From positions 1 to 26,043 of the forward strand of contig CAJUFE010000016.1 of assembly GCA_910585635.1 (NCBI GenBank): a DNA stretch of 26,043 nt, in the 5' to 3' direction. This document shows positions 15,315 through 24,100 of the stretch, piece by piece (the stretch's first letter is position 1; every line of letters begins with the position of its first letter). This DNA comes from an uncultured Lachnospiraceae bacterium (lineage in GTDB: Bacteria > Bacillota > Clostridia > Lachnospirales > Lachnospiraceae). Under the pieces are notes generated by a model. That model made no database searches. It was not told the origin of the DNA and worked only from the letters and a program-made list of their open reading frames with translations. The position numbers and the translations under genes are program-made.

Positions 15315-15367
15315 AAAAGGGGAACTAAAAATAGGGGGACACCCCCGGAAAAAGGAGAGAGAAGACT

Positions 15368-16435
15368 ATGAAAAAAAGAGTTTTAGCAACTGTTTTAGCA
15401 GGTGTAGCCGTCTTGAGCCTGGCAGGCTGCGGCGGCGGTTCCGAGACTGCGGCGACCACCGCGGCGACGACAGCGGCAGCTGCTGAGGGCGGCGCGGCTG
15501 AAGGCGGCGCAGCAGGCGGCGATGCAGCGGCAGCGACCGACTTAGGTGAGACCAGCTGGGCTCCCTCCACCACCGTTTCCATCGTCGTACCGGCCGGTGC
15601 AGGCGGTAATACGGACCTTTCCGCCCGTGTGTTCGCACAGTACGCGAAAGAGCTGACCGGCGCAGACTTCATCGTTGTGAACGCTAACGGCGCATCCGGC
15701 TCCGTAGCAGCGAACCAGGTCCTTAGCGCAGCTCCCGATGGACATACCTTCCTGTATGGCCATAACCTGGTGAACGTGGCGAACATCGCCGGCATCACCG
15801 ATTACAACTATTCCGCTTTCAAGCTGGGCCCCACCTTTGCCAAGGATCCGGCACAGCAGTTATATGTGAACCCCGAGAAGTATGCCGATCTGGATGCGTT
15901 CATCGAGGCAGCAAAGGCAGCCCCCGGCCAGTTAAAGGCTTGTACAGAGGTGGGCGCTTACACCTATTATGAGATCTTAGCTTTCCAGAAGGCAGCCGGG
16001 ATCGAATTAGACTTAGTGGACGTGGGCTCTAACTCCGATAAGATCGCCGCGATGTTATCCGGTCAGGTAGACCTGATGCCCGGTGCGTACATCAACTGTA
16101 AGGATTATCTGGCAGCCGGCCAGTTCGCCTGCATCGGTGTCCCCACCGAGGAGCGCTATGACCTGATCCCGGATATCCCAACCTTTAAAGAGCAGGGCAT
16201 CGATCTGGTCTATCCGGACTGCGATTTCTCCTTCTACTTCCCGGCTGAGACCCCGGACGATGTGATCGTGTTCTATGAGAACCTGGTACAGCAGATCTTA
16301 GCTGATCCGGCTGCAGCAGAGGGCGTTGCCGGTGTGGATATGATGCCGTACTACTTAAATGCTGCTGATTCTGCTGCTCATGATGAGGAGATCTTCAACA
16401 CCATCAAGGGTATCGCAGACGAGCTGGCGAAGTAA
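15368..16435 (+). CDS. tctC: TctC-family extracytoplasmic solute-binding lipoprotein
   Basis: This is a 355-residue protein. Its N-terminal signal ends in the lipobox LAGC with the lipid-accepting C21, followed by a Gly/Ala/Thr-rich tether to about residue 58. The rest is the Bug/TctC binding fold: VSIVVPAGAGGNTDLSARVFA near the start (ligand-loop region), then NANGASGSVAANQVLSAAPDGHTF, and a late PDIPTFKEQGIDL stretch. It captures the substrate outside the cell and hands it to TctA/TctB. Expressed from its own promoter and ended by a strong terminator. Aldarate binding is inferred from the neighbouring genes. Confidence 0.94.
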   Translation: MKKRVLATVLAGVAVLSLAGCGGGSETAATTAATTAAAAEGGAAEGGAAGGDAAAATDLGETSWAPSTTVSIVVPAGAGGNTDLSARVFAQYAKELTGADFIVVNANGASGSVAANQVLSAAPDGHTFLYGHNLVNVANIAGITDYNYSAFKLGPTFAKDPAQQLYVNPEKYADLDAFIEAAKAAPGQLKACTEVGAYTYYEILAFQKAAGIELDLVDVGSNSDKIAAMLSGQVDLMPGAYINCKDYLAAGQFACIGVPTEERYDLIPDIPTFKEQGIDLVYPDCDFSFYFPAETPDDVIVFYENLVQQILADPAAAEGVAGVDMMPYYLNAADSAAHDEEIFNTIKGIADELAK

Positions 16436-16473
16436 AAAGAGCGGAGCGATCCGTACATAGGAAAACAGAGCGT

Positions 16474-16523
16474 GGGCTGCTGCAGGATAGCCGGACGGCG
16501 TATCTTGCGGCAGCTCCTTTTTT
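16474..16523 (+). terminator. Intrinsic terminator of tctC
   Basis: A 14-bp stem (16476-16489 with 16501-16514, pairing through two G-U pairs) has the loop GCCGGACGGCG and is followed by TCC and six T (16518-16523). Confidence 0.85.
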
Positions 16524-16534
16524 GGTATCCGGCT

Positions 16535-16564
16535 CCAGCCAGTCACTGGTCAGTCACTGGCTGG
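16535..16564. repeat. Inverted repeat at the end of the second LysR gene
   Basis: CCAGCCAGT (16535-16543) and ACTGGCTGG (16556-16564) form a 9-bp hairpin that includes the LysR stop codon. It probably ends or protects the minus-strand transcript, though no T-run is adjacent. Confidence 0.45.
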
Positions 16565-17467
16565 CTGGCCAAAATACTGCAGGATGCTGGCCCGCAGGTA
16601 CGTCTCCGGATCGTGCATCACCCAGTTCTTCCTCCGCACGAAAGCATTTAACCGATACATAGGCGGGATCATAGGATAGTAGGCCACATGTTCCCGGTCG
16701 GTGGCGCAGGAATCTCCGATCAGGGCGATCCCGATGCCCATGGCCACCATGCTCCTGGTGGCGATGATGCTGTTGGTCTCGCAGATCGTGCTGAGCATGA
16801 TCTGAGCGTCCTCGATCATCTGGTCGGTGAGGATCCGCAGGGTGGATCCCTTCTTGGAGAGGAGGATGTTCTCCTCGCTGAAATTTTCCGCCAGATCCCG
16901 GGTGGTGATCGGCTTATCCGGGTTCTTCTCATAGTAGGGGTGGGTCTTAGGGACCGCTAAGTAGACCTCCTCCTGGCGCAGCACGTCCACCTGGGCGGCG
17001 CTGAAGGGCGCGATCGTGTTCAGGGCCATGATGCCGCAGTCGATGTTCTCCTCTAAGAGCAGCTTGGTGAGGGCAGGGACATTGGTCTCGGAGATCTCGA
17101 TGGTCACCTCCGGAAAGCTGGCCTTAAAGGGCGGGATCAGCCGGGTGAGCATCTGCAGTCCGAACTGGGAGGTGACCCCGATGGTGATATGCCCCCGGTC
17201 CTCGATGTCCTCTAAGCTGCGGATGTTCCGGTACAGGTCCTCCTTGATGTGGACCACCTCCCGGGCGGCGGCTACATAGAGCTCCCCGGCAGGGGTCAGG
17301 GAGAGGCTCCCCTTGCTCCGGTAGAACAGGGGTGTGCCCAGCTCCCGCTCCAGCTTGGACAGGTACTGGCTCAAGGAGGACTGGGAGACGAACAGTTCTT
17401 CTGCGGCTTTGGTCATATTTTTCTTTTTGGCGATCGCCAGTATGTAGGTGAGATATTTGGTGTCCAA
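16550..17467 (-). CDS. LysR-type transcriptional regulator (aldarate island, second)
   Basis: This is a 305-residue LysR protein with the winged helix-turn-helix at about 1-60 (IAKKKNMTKAAEELFVSQSSLSQYL) and an effector-binding domain after about residue 90. The start is a TTG at 17467, decided by AGGAGGAG five bases upstream and by identity of the first residues with the other LysR (MDTK). It is divergent from garD across 291 bp, so it likely controls garD and perhaps, through the shared promoter sequence, the first glucarate dehydratase gene. The two LysR proteins are similar in layout but clearly diverged in the effector domain, suggesting different inducers. Confidence 0.9.
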   Translation of the reverse strand: MDTKYLTYILAIAKKKNMTKAAEELFVSQSSLSQYLSKLERELGTPLFYRSKGSLSLTPAGELYVAAAREVVHIKEDLYRNIRSLEDIEDRGHITIGVTSQFGLQMLTRLIPPFKASFPEVTIEISETNVPALTKLLLEENIDCGIMALNTIAPFSAAQVDVLRQEEVYLAVPKTHPYYEKNPDKPITTRDLAENFSEENILLSKKGSTLRILTDQMIEDAQIMLSTICETNSIIATRSMVAMGIGIALIGDSCATDREHVAYYPMIPPMYRLNAFVRRKNWVMHDPETYLRASILQYFGQPASD

Positions 17468-17695
17468 GGGGCTCCTCCTGCAAGATCTTCATCCTCCCAT
17501 GTGCGAACATATGGGGCGTATCTTCCGATAAAAATGATCGGTGACCGGTCACCGCCGCTCCGTCTCTGGCATTCCTGGCCATCTGTGGGATCTGCGGCGA
17601 TCGACAGGGCAGCTGCGGTCTTTTCTATATCATTATAACAAAACCTCGCGGCAGATATTCTTAAAACAATTAAGCGAAATAGATATACTATTAAT

Positions 17696-17724
17696 TTTAC
17701 TTATACTGATAAATGGTGTATACT
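17696..17724 (+). promoter_or_regulatory. garD promoter, twin of the gudD promoter
   Basis: TTTACT (17696-17701), 17 bp, TATACT (17719-17724). TTTACTTA and TGTATACT are separated by 13 bp exactly as at 9761-9789, and GGACAT follows at 17725-17730. A CTTAA/TTAAG dyad lies at about 17660-17674 upstream, a possible LysR contact. Confidence 0.65.
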
Positions 17725-17758
17725 GGACATATCAAAGATAAGTAAGGAGGACAGGATC

Positions 17759-19276
17759 TTGAAGACACCTATTTTTGTGAAGATCAAGGACGAGGACAAT
17801 GTGGCGATCGCGGTCCGCGAGATCAAGCAGGGTACGGAAGTGATGGAGGGCGTGACCGCCCGGCACGATATCCCCCAGGCCCATAAGATCGCGCTGTGCG
17901 ACATCCCTAAGGATCAGCCGGTGATCCGCTATGGTGTAGTCTTAGGCTATGCCATCGAGGATATCCAGAAGGGAGATTGGATCAATGAGTTCATGCTCCA
18001 TCTGCCCACACCTCCCGATGTGGACGATATGAAGTTCGCCACGAACCTGGTGACGGAGCTTCCCGATCCGCCGGTGACCACCTGGGAAGGCTACGTGAAC
18101 CCCTGGGGAGGCCCTGCCGGCACCCGGAACATCTTAGGCATCAGCACCACCGTCCAGTGTGTCACCGGCGTGCTGAACGTGGCCGTGGACCGGATGAAGA
18201 AGGAGCTGCTGCCCAAGTATCCTAACGTGGACGACATCGTACCCATCAACCATGCCTACGGCTGCGGCGTGGCCATCAACGCCCCGGAGGCCAAGGTACC
18301 GATCCGGGCCTTAAGGAACCTGTCGAAGCATCCCAATTTCGGCGGACAGCTGATGGTAGTGGGCTTAGGCTGTGAGAAGTTCACGGTGGATATGCTCTGC
18401 GAGAAGGCGGATATCACACCGGAGAACGTGATCATCCTCCAGGAGAAGAAGGGCTTTGACGCCATGATCGACGCGTTGATGGAGATGGCGGATAAGAAGC
18501 TGGCGATCTTAAATGAGCGGAAGCGCCAGACCCTGCCTTTATCGGATCTGCTGATCGGCATGCAGTGCGGCGGCAGCGATGCATTTTCCGGCGTGACCGC
18601 TAATCCTTCCGCAGGTTATGCGGCGGATATGCTGGTGAAGGGCGGCGCTACGGTCATGTTCTCCGAGGTGACAGAGGTCAGGGACGGTGTGTACTTATTA
18701 GGCGAGCGCTGTGTCAACGAGGAAGTGGGCAAGAAGCTGGCGGCTGAGATGAAGTGGTACGACAACTACTTAGACGCTGGGAAAGTGGACCGGAGCGCGA
18801 ACCCCACCCCGGGCAACAAGAAGGGCGGCCTGGCCAATATCGTGGAGAAGGCCATGGGTTCGATCGCCAAGTCCGGCACATCCCCGATCGTGGAGGTCCT
18901 CTCCCCGGCGGAGAAGCCCAGCAAGAAGGGCTTGATCTACGCGGCCACCCCGGCCAGCGATATCGTCTGCGGCCCCTGCCAGTTAGCTTCTGGCATCGGC
19001 CTCCAGGTCTTCATGACCGGGCGCGGCACGCCTTATGGGCTGGCGATCGCCCCGGTGATCAAGGTCTGTTCCCGGAATGAGATGAAGGAGCAGTGGCCGG
19101 ACCTGATCGATATCAACGCGGGACCGGTGGCCACAGGAGAAGCCACGATCAAGGATATCGGCACAGAGCTGTTCATGAAGATCATCGATGTGGCCAGCGG
19201 GCGGGATCAGAGCTTTGCGGAGAAATATAAGCTGCACAACGATCTGTGCATCTTTAACCCGGCGCCGATCACCTGA
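17759..19276 (+). CDS. garD: Galactarate dehydratase
   Basis: This is a 505-residue enzyme of the UxaA/GarD family (E. coli GarD is 523). It dehydrates galactarate (mucate) to 5-keto-4-deoxyglucarate, the same product as glucarate dehydratase. It has an N-terminal SAF-like domain (about 1-95), a linker, and the large catalytic domain with GarD-type signatures: GGPAGTRNILGI, NHAYGCGV, MQCGGSDAFSGVTANPSAG, VMFSEVTEVRDG, DRSANPTPGNKKGGLANIVE and the C-terminal FNPAPIT. These distinguish it from altronate dehydratase. Start is a TTG at 17759, set by AGGAGG eight bases upstream. It is a single-gene transcript with its own promoter and terminator, divergent from a LysR gene. Confidence 0.95.
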   Translation: MKTPIFVKIKDEDNVAIAVREIKQGTEVMEGVTARHDIPQAHKIALCDIPKDQPVIRYGVVLGYAIEDIQKGDWINEFMLHLPTPPDVDDMKFATNLVTELPDPPVTTWEGYVNPWGGPAGTRNILGISTTVQCVTGVLNVAVDRMKKELLPKYPNVDDIVPINHAYGCGVAINAPEAKVPIRALRNLSKHPNFGGQLMVVGLGCEKFTVDMLCEKADITPENVIILQEKKGFDAMIDALMEMADKKLAILNERKRQTLPLSDLLIGMQCGGSDAFSGVTANPSAGYAADMLVKGGATVMFSEVTEVRDGVYLLGERCVNEEVGKKLAAEMKWYDNYLDAGKVDRSANPTPGNKKGGLANIVEKAMGSIAKSGTSPIVEVLSPAEKPSKKGLIYAATPASDIVCGPCQLASGIGLQVFMTGRGTPYGLAIAPVIKVCSRNEMKEQWPDLIDINAGPVATGEATIKDIGTELFMKIIDVASGRDQSFAEKYKLHNDLCIFNPAPIT

Positions 19277-19350
19277 TCGATCGAAGGATACCAGATCGAC
19301 CATGGGATATCGGATCGGCTGCGGGATAAAAGGTCGGCTTGCGATAGACT

Positions 19351-19394
19351 CCAGCGTATCAGGAGACCGTTAACTCCTGGTACGCTGGTTTTTT
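19351..19394 (+). terminator. Intrinsic terminator of garD
   Basis: A 15-bp stem (19351-19365 with 19374-19388, one G-U pair) has an 8-base loop and is followed by six T. Confidence 0.92.
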
Positions 19395-19558
19395 GGTCTG
19401 GCCGGCCCTGATCGACCATTTTTTACCGGTTGGCCTGACAGGTTTTGTTTGCGGTCATTATTATTTTATGGTAGGATAGCATCAGACCGTATGACGAGGA
19501 TCATACGGAGTAAGATCGATAGAAGTATACGAAAGAAAAAGATCGGAGGTCCGTCATC

Positions 19559-20467
19559 ATGGAAGGCTTTATCAATATGGTCAATGCCCAGCTCATCCTT
19601 TTGATCTACTTATGTGTCGGGGCCTACTGCTGCAAGAAGGGCATGATCGATCAGCACACCAAAAAGAAGCTGATCGATCTGATCTTAAAGATCACCCTCC
19701 CCTGCATGATCTTCAATTCCTTTAACAAGCCTCTCACCCCGGAGGTGCTGCAAAAGACGGGGATGGCTTTTCTGGTGGCCTTCTGCATCGCCATCCTTTC
19801 CTATATCTTTGGCAAGCTCCTCTATAACCGCTATCCGGCAGAAAAAAAGAGCATCCTCCAGTACTGCACCCTGGTGAATAACTCCGGGTTCCTGGGGATG
19901 CCCATGGTCTCCGCGGTCTATGGGGCGGAAGGGCTCCTCTACGCCTCGATCTTCATCATCCCCAACCGGATCATGATGTGGACGGCGGGCCTCTCCCTGT
20001 TCACGGTGTCCGACTTTAAGAGCAAGTGCAAAAATATCTTTCTCAATCCCTGTATCATCACCGTCTTCCTGGGGATGGCCAGGCAGATCTTCCAGATCCC
20101 CCTCCCGGAGTTCCTGGACAAGGCCGCCGCGAATATCGGCGCGGTCACCTCGCCCCTGTCCATGATGGTGATCGGGACCATGCTGGTGGGGATCTCCTGG
20201 AAGACCTTGCTGGAGCCCAGCATCTTCTATCTGGCCGCTGTCCGGCTGATCGGCCTGCCCTTTATCGGGCTGGCGATCATGAGGCTCTTCCATTTCGACC
20301 CTATGCTCACCGGCGTATCCCTGATCCTCACCGGGATGCCCGCAGGCAGCACCAGCGCGCTATTAGCGGCGAAATACGGAGCTGACGAAGACTATGCCTC
20401 CCGGTGCATCATCACCACCACGATCATGTCGCTGGTGACCATACCGCTGTTGATGCTGTTCATCTAG
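19559..20467 (+). CDS. AEC-family (auxin efflux carrier-like) transporter
   Basis: This is a 302-residue membrane protein of about ten helices. It shows the AEC family pattern: an N-terminal helix pair with a KKG-M turn, LDLILKITLPCMIF-like helix 2, the conserved NNSGFLGMP (107-115) and a late GMPAGSTSALLAAKYGAD segment. Bacterial members carry dicarboxylates such as malate or malonate and related organic acids. Position next to garD suggests an organic-acid role in the same pathway, either uptake of an aldarate or export of a product; this is inference. GGAGG precedes the ATG. A weak TTTGCG/TAGGAT promoter (18 bp apart, near 19448-19477) may drive it. Confidence 0.88.
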   Translation: MEGFINMVNAQLILLIYLCVGAYCCKKGMIDQHTKKKLIDLILKITLPCMIFNSFNKPLTPEVLQKTGMAFLVAFCIAILSYIFGKLLYNRYPAEKKSILQYCTLVNNSGFLGMPMVSAVYGAEGLLYASIFIIPNRIMMWTAGLSLFTVSDFKSKCKNIFLNPCIITVFLGMARQIFQIPLPEFLDKAAANIGAVTSPLSMMVIGTMLVGISWKTLLEPSIFYLAAVRLIGLPFIGLAIMRLFHFDPMLTGVSLILTGMPAGSTSALLAAKYGADEDYASRCIITTTIMSLVTIPLLMLFI

Positions 20468-20569
20468 GGCGGATGACGGAACGGATGAGGTGCTTGTGGG
20501 AGCGTACTCGAAGAAGGCCCTTCCTCTGCTGAAAAAAACAGAAAATAGAACGAGCGGCTTAAAACGTGA

Positions 20570-20609
20570 AAGGTCAGGGATCTAAAAAAGGTCCCGGCCT
20601 TATTTTTTT
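20570..20609 (+). terminator. Intrinsic terminator after the AEC gene
   Basis: Stem AAGGTCAGGGA with TCCCGGCCTT (20570-20580 and 20592-20601, one bulged A, one G-U), then A and seven T. It separates the AEC gene from the riboswitch-controlled unit. Confidence 0.8.
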
Positions 20610-20770
20610 GCCCTGGCAGGCGTTTTTTCACAGGCTTGCCCGGGTAGATGCATGCCATAGCCTCTTGCCCGCCTGATCGGGAAGGTGCGGCCCCGTCAAT
20701 AAAAACATGAAAGATCGGCAAAAAGGCCCGTCTGCCGATGGCCTTGAAATGCTTTTTTTAACGCCCTGCA

Positions 20771-20779
20771 TGCTATAAT
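20771..20779 (+). promoter_or_regulatory. Extended -10 promoter of the riboswitch-adhesin unit
   Basis: TGC followed by TATAAT (20774-20779), an extended -10 element with a T-rich but poor -35 region. Transcription would begin near 20786, giving a leader of about 350 bases. The first 200 bases of that leader (to about 20985) hold no motif I can name and no supported gene. Confidence 0.6.
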
Positions 20780-20985
20780 GAAGACAAGAAAGGAGTATGC
20801 GGTCTATCATCTGGCTGGACAAAAAGGAGATCCCATGCCCATCCAGATCGAAGCGGAGTTTGTTATGAAAAAAAGATGCGTGACAGAGCAAGAGCCACCG
20901 GCCTCGGTCCCCGTTGTCAGGGGCGGTCGCTGGCGGCGGGGGGAACGCAACGAAAGGGAGGTCATTGCGGAAACTGATCGTGAAC

Positions 20986-21095
20986 GTTGGCAGAAGATCG
21001 GAGACCGATCGATCAGCAAACCGTTGGAAACAGCGGGACGCAAAGCTAAGGGGGCTACGGTATATCATCTTGACTATGCCAGCCCGGCCGCCGGA
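20986..21095 (+). promoter_or_regulatory. GEMM-I (cyclic-di-GMP class I family) riboswitch
   Basis: The aptamer core is unmistakable: GCAAACC (21016-21022); stem CCGTTG/CAGCGG (21021-21026 with 21031-21036) capped by a GAAA tetraloop; GGGACGCAAAGC (21035-21046), which holds the intercalating adenine; then the second arm, GGGCT (21052-21056) with AGCCC (21081-21085), ending in the family-like ATGCCAGCCCGGCCGCC. P1 is less clear; TTGGC (about 20987-20991) with GCCGG (about 21090-21094) would close it, with an extra hairpin GATCGG-AGA-CCGATC (20996-21010) inserted in the 5' joining strand. Position 20, normally G, appears to be A. The expression platform seems translational: CCTTT (21097-21101) can pair with the AAAGG ribosome binding site at 21122-21126. 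Confidence 0.85.
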
Positions 21096-21136
21096 GCCTT
21101 TGCATCCGTATCAAAGCAAAGAAAGGAAGTATGAGG

Positions 21137-24100
21137 ATGAAGAAAATGAAAATGCGCTGCAGACGCGGTCTTGCGCTGTTCCTCGTGTTCGTCATGTGCA
21201 TGGGGATGATGCAGGGGATGGCGTTTGCGGAGGAGACAACGGACACGGGAGGGGACGTTACTACAGAAGTTAGCAACGACTCCTCATCTGGCACAGAGTC
21301 TACGCCTAGTGCAGATCCAGGCAGCAGTACAGAGTCCAGCGGCGGTGCTGCAGACCCTGCACCCAGCACAGAGCCCAGCGGCGGTGCTGGAGATCTGGCA
21401 CCCAGCGGATCTGATACGCAGGAGAAGGACGGCGGGACCGATGCATCCACCGGCAGCGAGAGCAAGCCGGAGACGACAACGACCGGCCCGACGACCACGC
21501 CGAACGGAGATGGGACCAGCACGACCACCAGCGGCGAGAAGACTGAGTGGAAAGACGGGAACGGGACTGTGGTAGCCGAGAAAGACACGTCCACATCGCA
21601 GACTGTCAAGGATAGCGACGGTACGGTCCAGTCGGAAACGAAGTCGGAAGAGTACCACGAAGGACCGACAGAGAGCACGGAGACGATCCAGCCGGAGGGA
21701 CCTGCAGATCCCGACGGGACGACAGATCCGACCACACCTGAGACACCTGGTGAGCCAGGAAAAGAAGAAGGGCCTGGAGGAACGGGAACGCCCACAGAGC
21801 CTGGGACATCTGGGTCCGAAGGTGGGGATACGACTGTCGATCCAGAAGGGAAACCGGAGGAAAAACCGGGAGAGCCGACGGATGTGAAGGATTGGACGGT
21901 CGTTGATAAAGATGGGAACCCGATCCTGGGTGAGGATGGGGAACCGCTTACCGGGAAAGACGGGGTCACCGTGGAGATGACACCTGGAAATTCAGATTGG
22001 GTGGGCATCACGGTCGATAGTGACAAGGTGGCAGAGATAATACAGGGGAAAATGGAGTCTGAAAAGCCCGAAGGTGTGGAGATCTCGGATTATAAAGACG
22101 AGTCTACTGGCGAAGAAGGCTTCCAGTTTACGGACGCAGAAGGTAAGACCCATATCGTGATCAAGGTGATGGATCCGACCACCAATAAGCTGGTCGGCTA
22201 CAAAAAGATGATCATCACGACCACGACTACTCCTGGAGATAGTGGAGCGACAGATGGTACACAGACCGGTGAGTTTGAAACGGATGATCCTAATGCACCT
22301 CCTGTGTGGGATCAGTCGAACAAAGGCGGGACCGTTACCAAGATCGATCTTCCGGAAAGACCTCAGGCAAGTGAGACAGTTGATGAAGCTACAGGGAACA
22401 AGACGACCATTACCGTCGAAGAGTTATACGATGTAGACGAAGCGGGGAATATCGTCCGCGACGGGGAAGGAGATCCGGTCGTGGTCGGCTACCTGACAAA
22501 GACGATCGTGACGGATGGGACTGGTAACCAGCTTTCCGGCAGCCAGGAGGCTGTGTGGGGGATCCGGACCACTGTCGTTACGAATGGCGATACCACAGCG
22601 ACTACGGAAGACCAGATGAATGTCTCTACCAGTGTCTCCTTTGTCACGAAGGCGACTACCATCGAAGGCTTCCAGGTCAATGTAAAAGATGTGGTCGGTG
22701 GATCGCAAAGTGGCGTGTGGGGATCGATGGGTGAAGTTAAAGAAGGTGAGCATAAGGAAGATGAGATAAAAGATATGGCTCCAGAGGTTAGCGAACCCGA
22801 AGAAGGAAAGACCGATACGGATACAGATCTGTACCATCGTGAAGATGCCCAATATGTCGGTTATATCGTGACAGCAAGCGCTCTAAATATACGTAAAAAT
22901 CCTGGAGCGGATGACAAGTTGAACCCTCCGATAGGAAGCGTACAGGCAAACGAAAAAGTCTATGTCTATTCGTTTAAGCAAATAGGCGGCAAGCTGTGGG
23001 GAGAGATCGGAAAGGATCAATGGGTCCGTCTTGAGGGATATAGCAAGTCTCCTTTTGAACTAACGGTACATGATAGTGTTTTATATGACAAACCAAATGG
23101 GAGCACACAACCTTGTTGGCCAAAGAAAGGGGAAACACTTAACATCCTTGAGTGGAAGAGTGATGATAACGGAGTCAAATGGGGACGCGTTATATATCAC
23201 AAAAAAACACAATGGGAAGAGAAGGACTATGAAGGCTGGGTCAAGTTAACCGATGCATATGGAGAAAGCCAGGTCAAACCCCAGGCGGACAAAGAAGGTC
23301 AGTATGTTTTCCTTGGCGAATACGGGCTGGAAAGTGCGATAAAGGTCAATGGAGTCGGGAGCACTACTGGTACTTGGCAGCCTCATCAATTCCTGATATG
23401 GGACCATAATGGAGACCCTGTATATGTTTATTGTGCCGACTTTGGAACTGACCCAAAGAAAGGTACCGATTATGGAAAGGTAAACATAGAAGATGTGATC
23501 AATTCTGCGGACACGACTATTTGGGACAAGGACGATCCAGCGAACAACTCGAACATCGCAAAGCATGTTCAGGCGATCGCATCGAATGGCTTCTGGGGTA
23601 CTAGTGAAGGCATGGGTAGCTTAGATAAAGTCAAAGAGATGCTAAAAGCTGCGATCGAACAGAAAAAAGTAACCATAGATGGCCTTGATATAACTGTAGA
23701 TGGTGCAGTGGATCGTTTTGTGGGACAGTTGACCGAGGGTATGGCCTTGACGGCAACACAGGCTGCTATCTGGAGTCATGCTACCTCGGACAGACTGATC
23801 AATGTTGATGATCCTTTTGGAAGATATCAGCAAAATGGATCTATCATAGACTGGAATGCAGATAAGGAGAAAAAAGATGTAGCAATGGCGCTCTATACGT
23901 ATCTGCGTGGTCTTGATCCAGATAAGGCTGAGTTTACCTCCAATAAGATCACAGAAGAAAGCATCAAAGGGACCAGCATCACAGTGAAATCGGTAGTGCT
24001 GGATGATAACGGGAAACCACAAGAAGCAATACAAAGGGATGACACAGCGAATAAAGAATATACGTATAACACGGATGTGTCTTTTATCTTGAGTGTAAAG

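Noticed and set aside
19685..20293. 202-codon minus-strand frame inside the AEC transporter gene
   Set aside because: Composition (His/Asp/Gln-rich) is typical of the antisense of a membrane protein gene; no ribosome binding site.
20778..21134. 118-codon frame covering the adhesin leader
   Set aside because: Its start overlaps the -10 box, it lacks a ribosome binding site, and it runs through the riboswitch aptamer, so it is unlikely to be translated.
21055..22026. Long minus-strand frame (323 codons) opposite the adhesin stalk
   Set aside because: Low-complexity Ser/Pro/Val product that mirrors the Thr/Gly/Asp repeat codons on the plus strand; no start signal.
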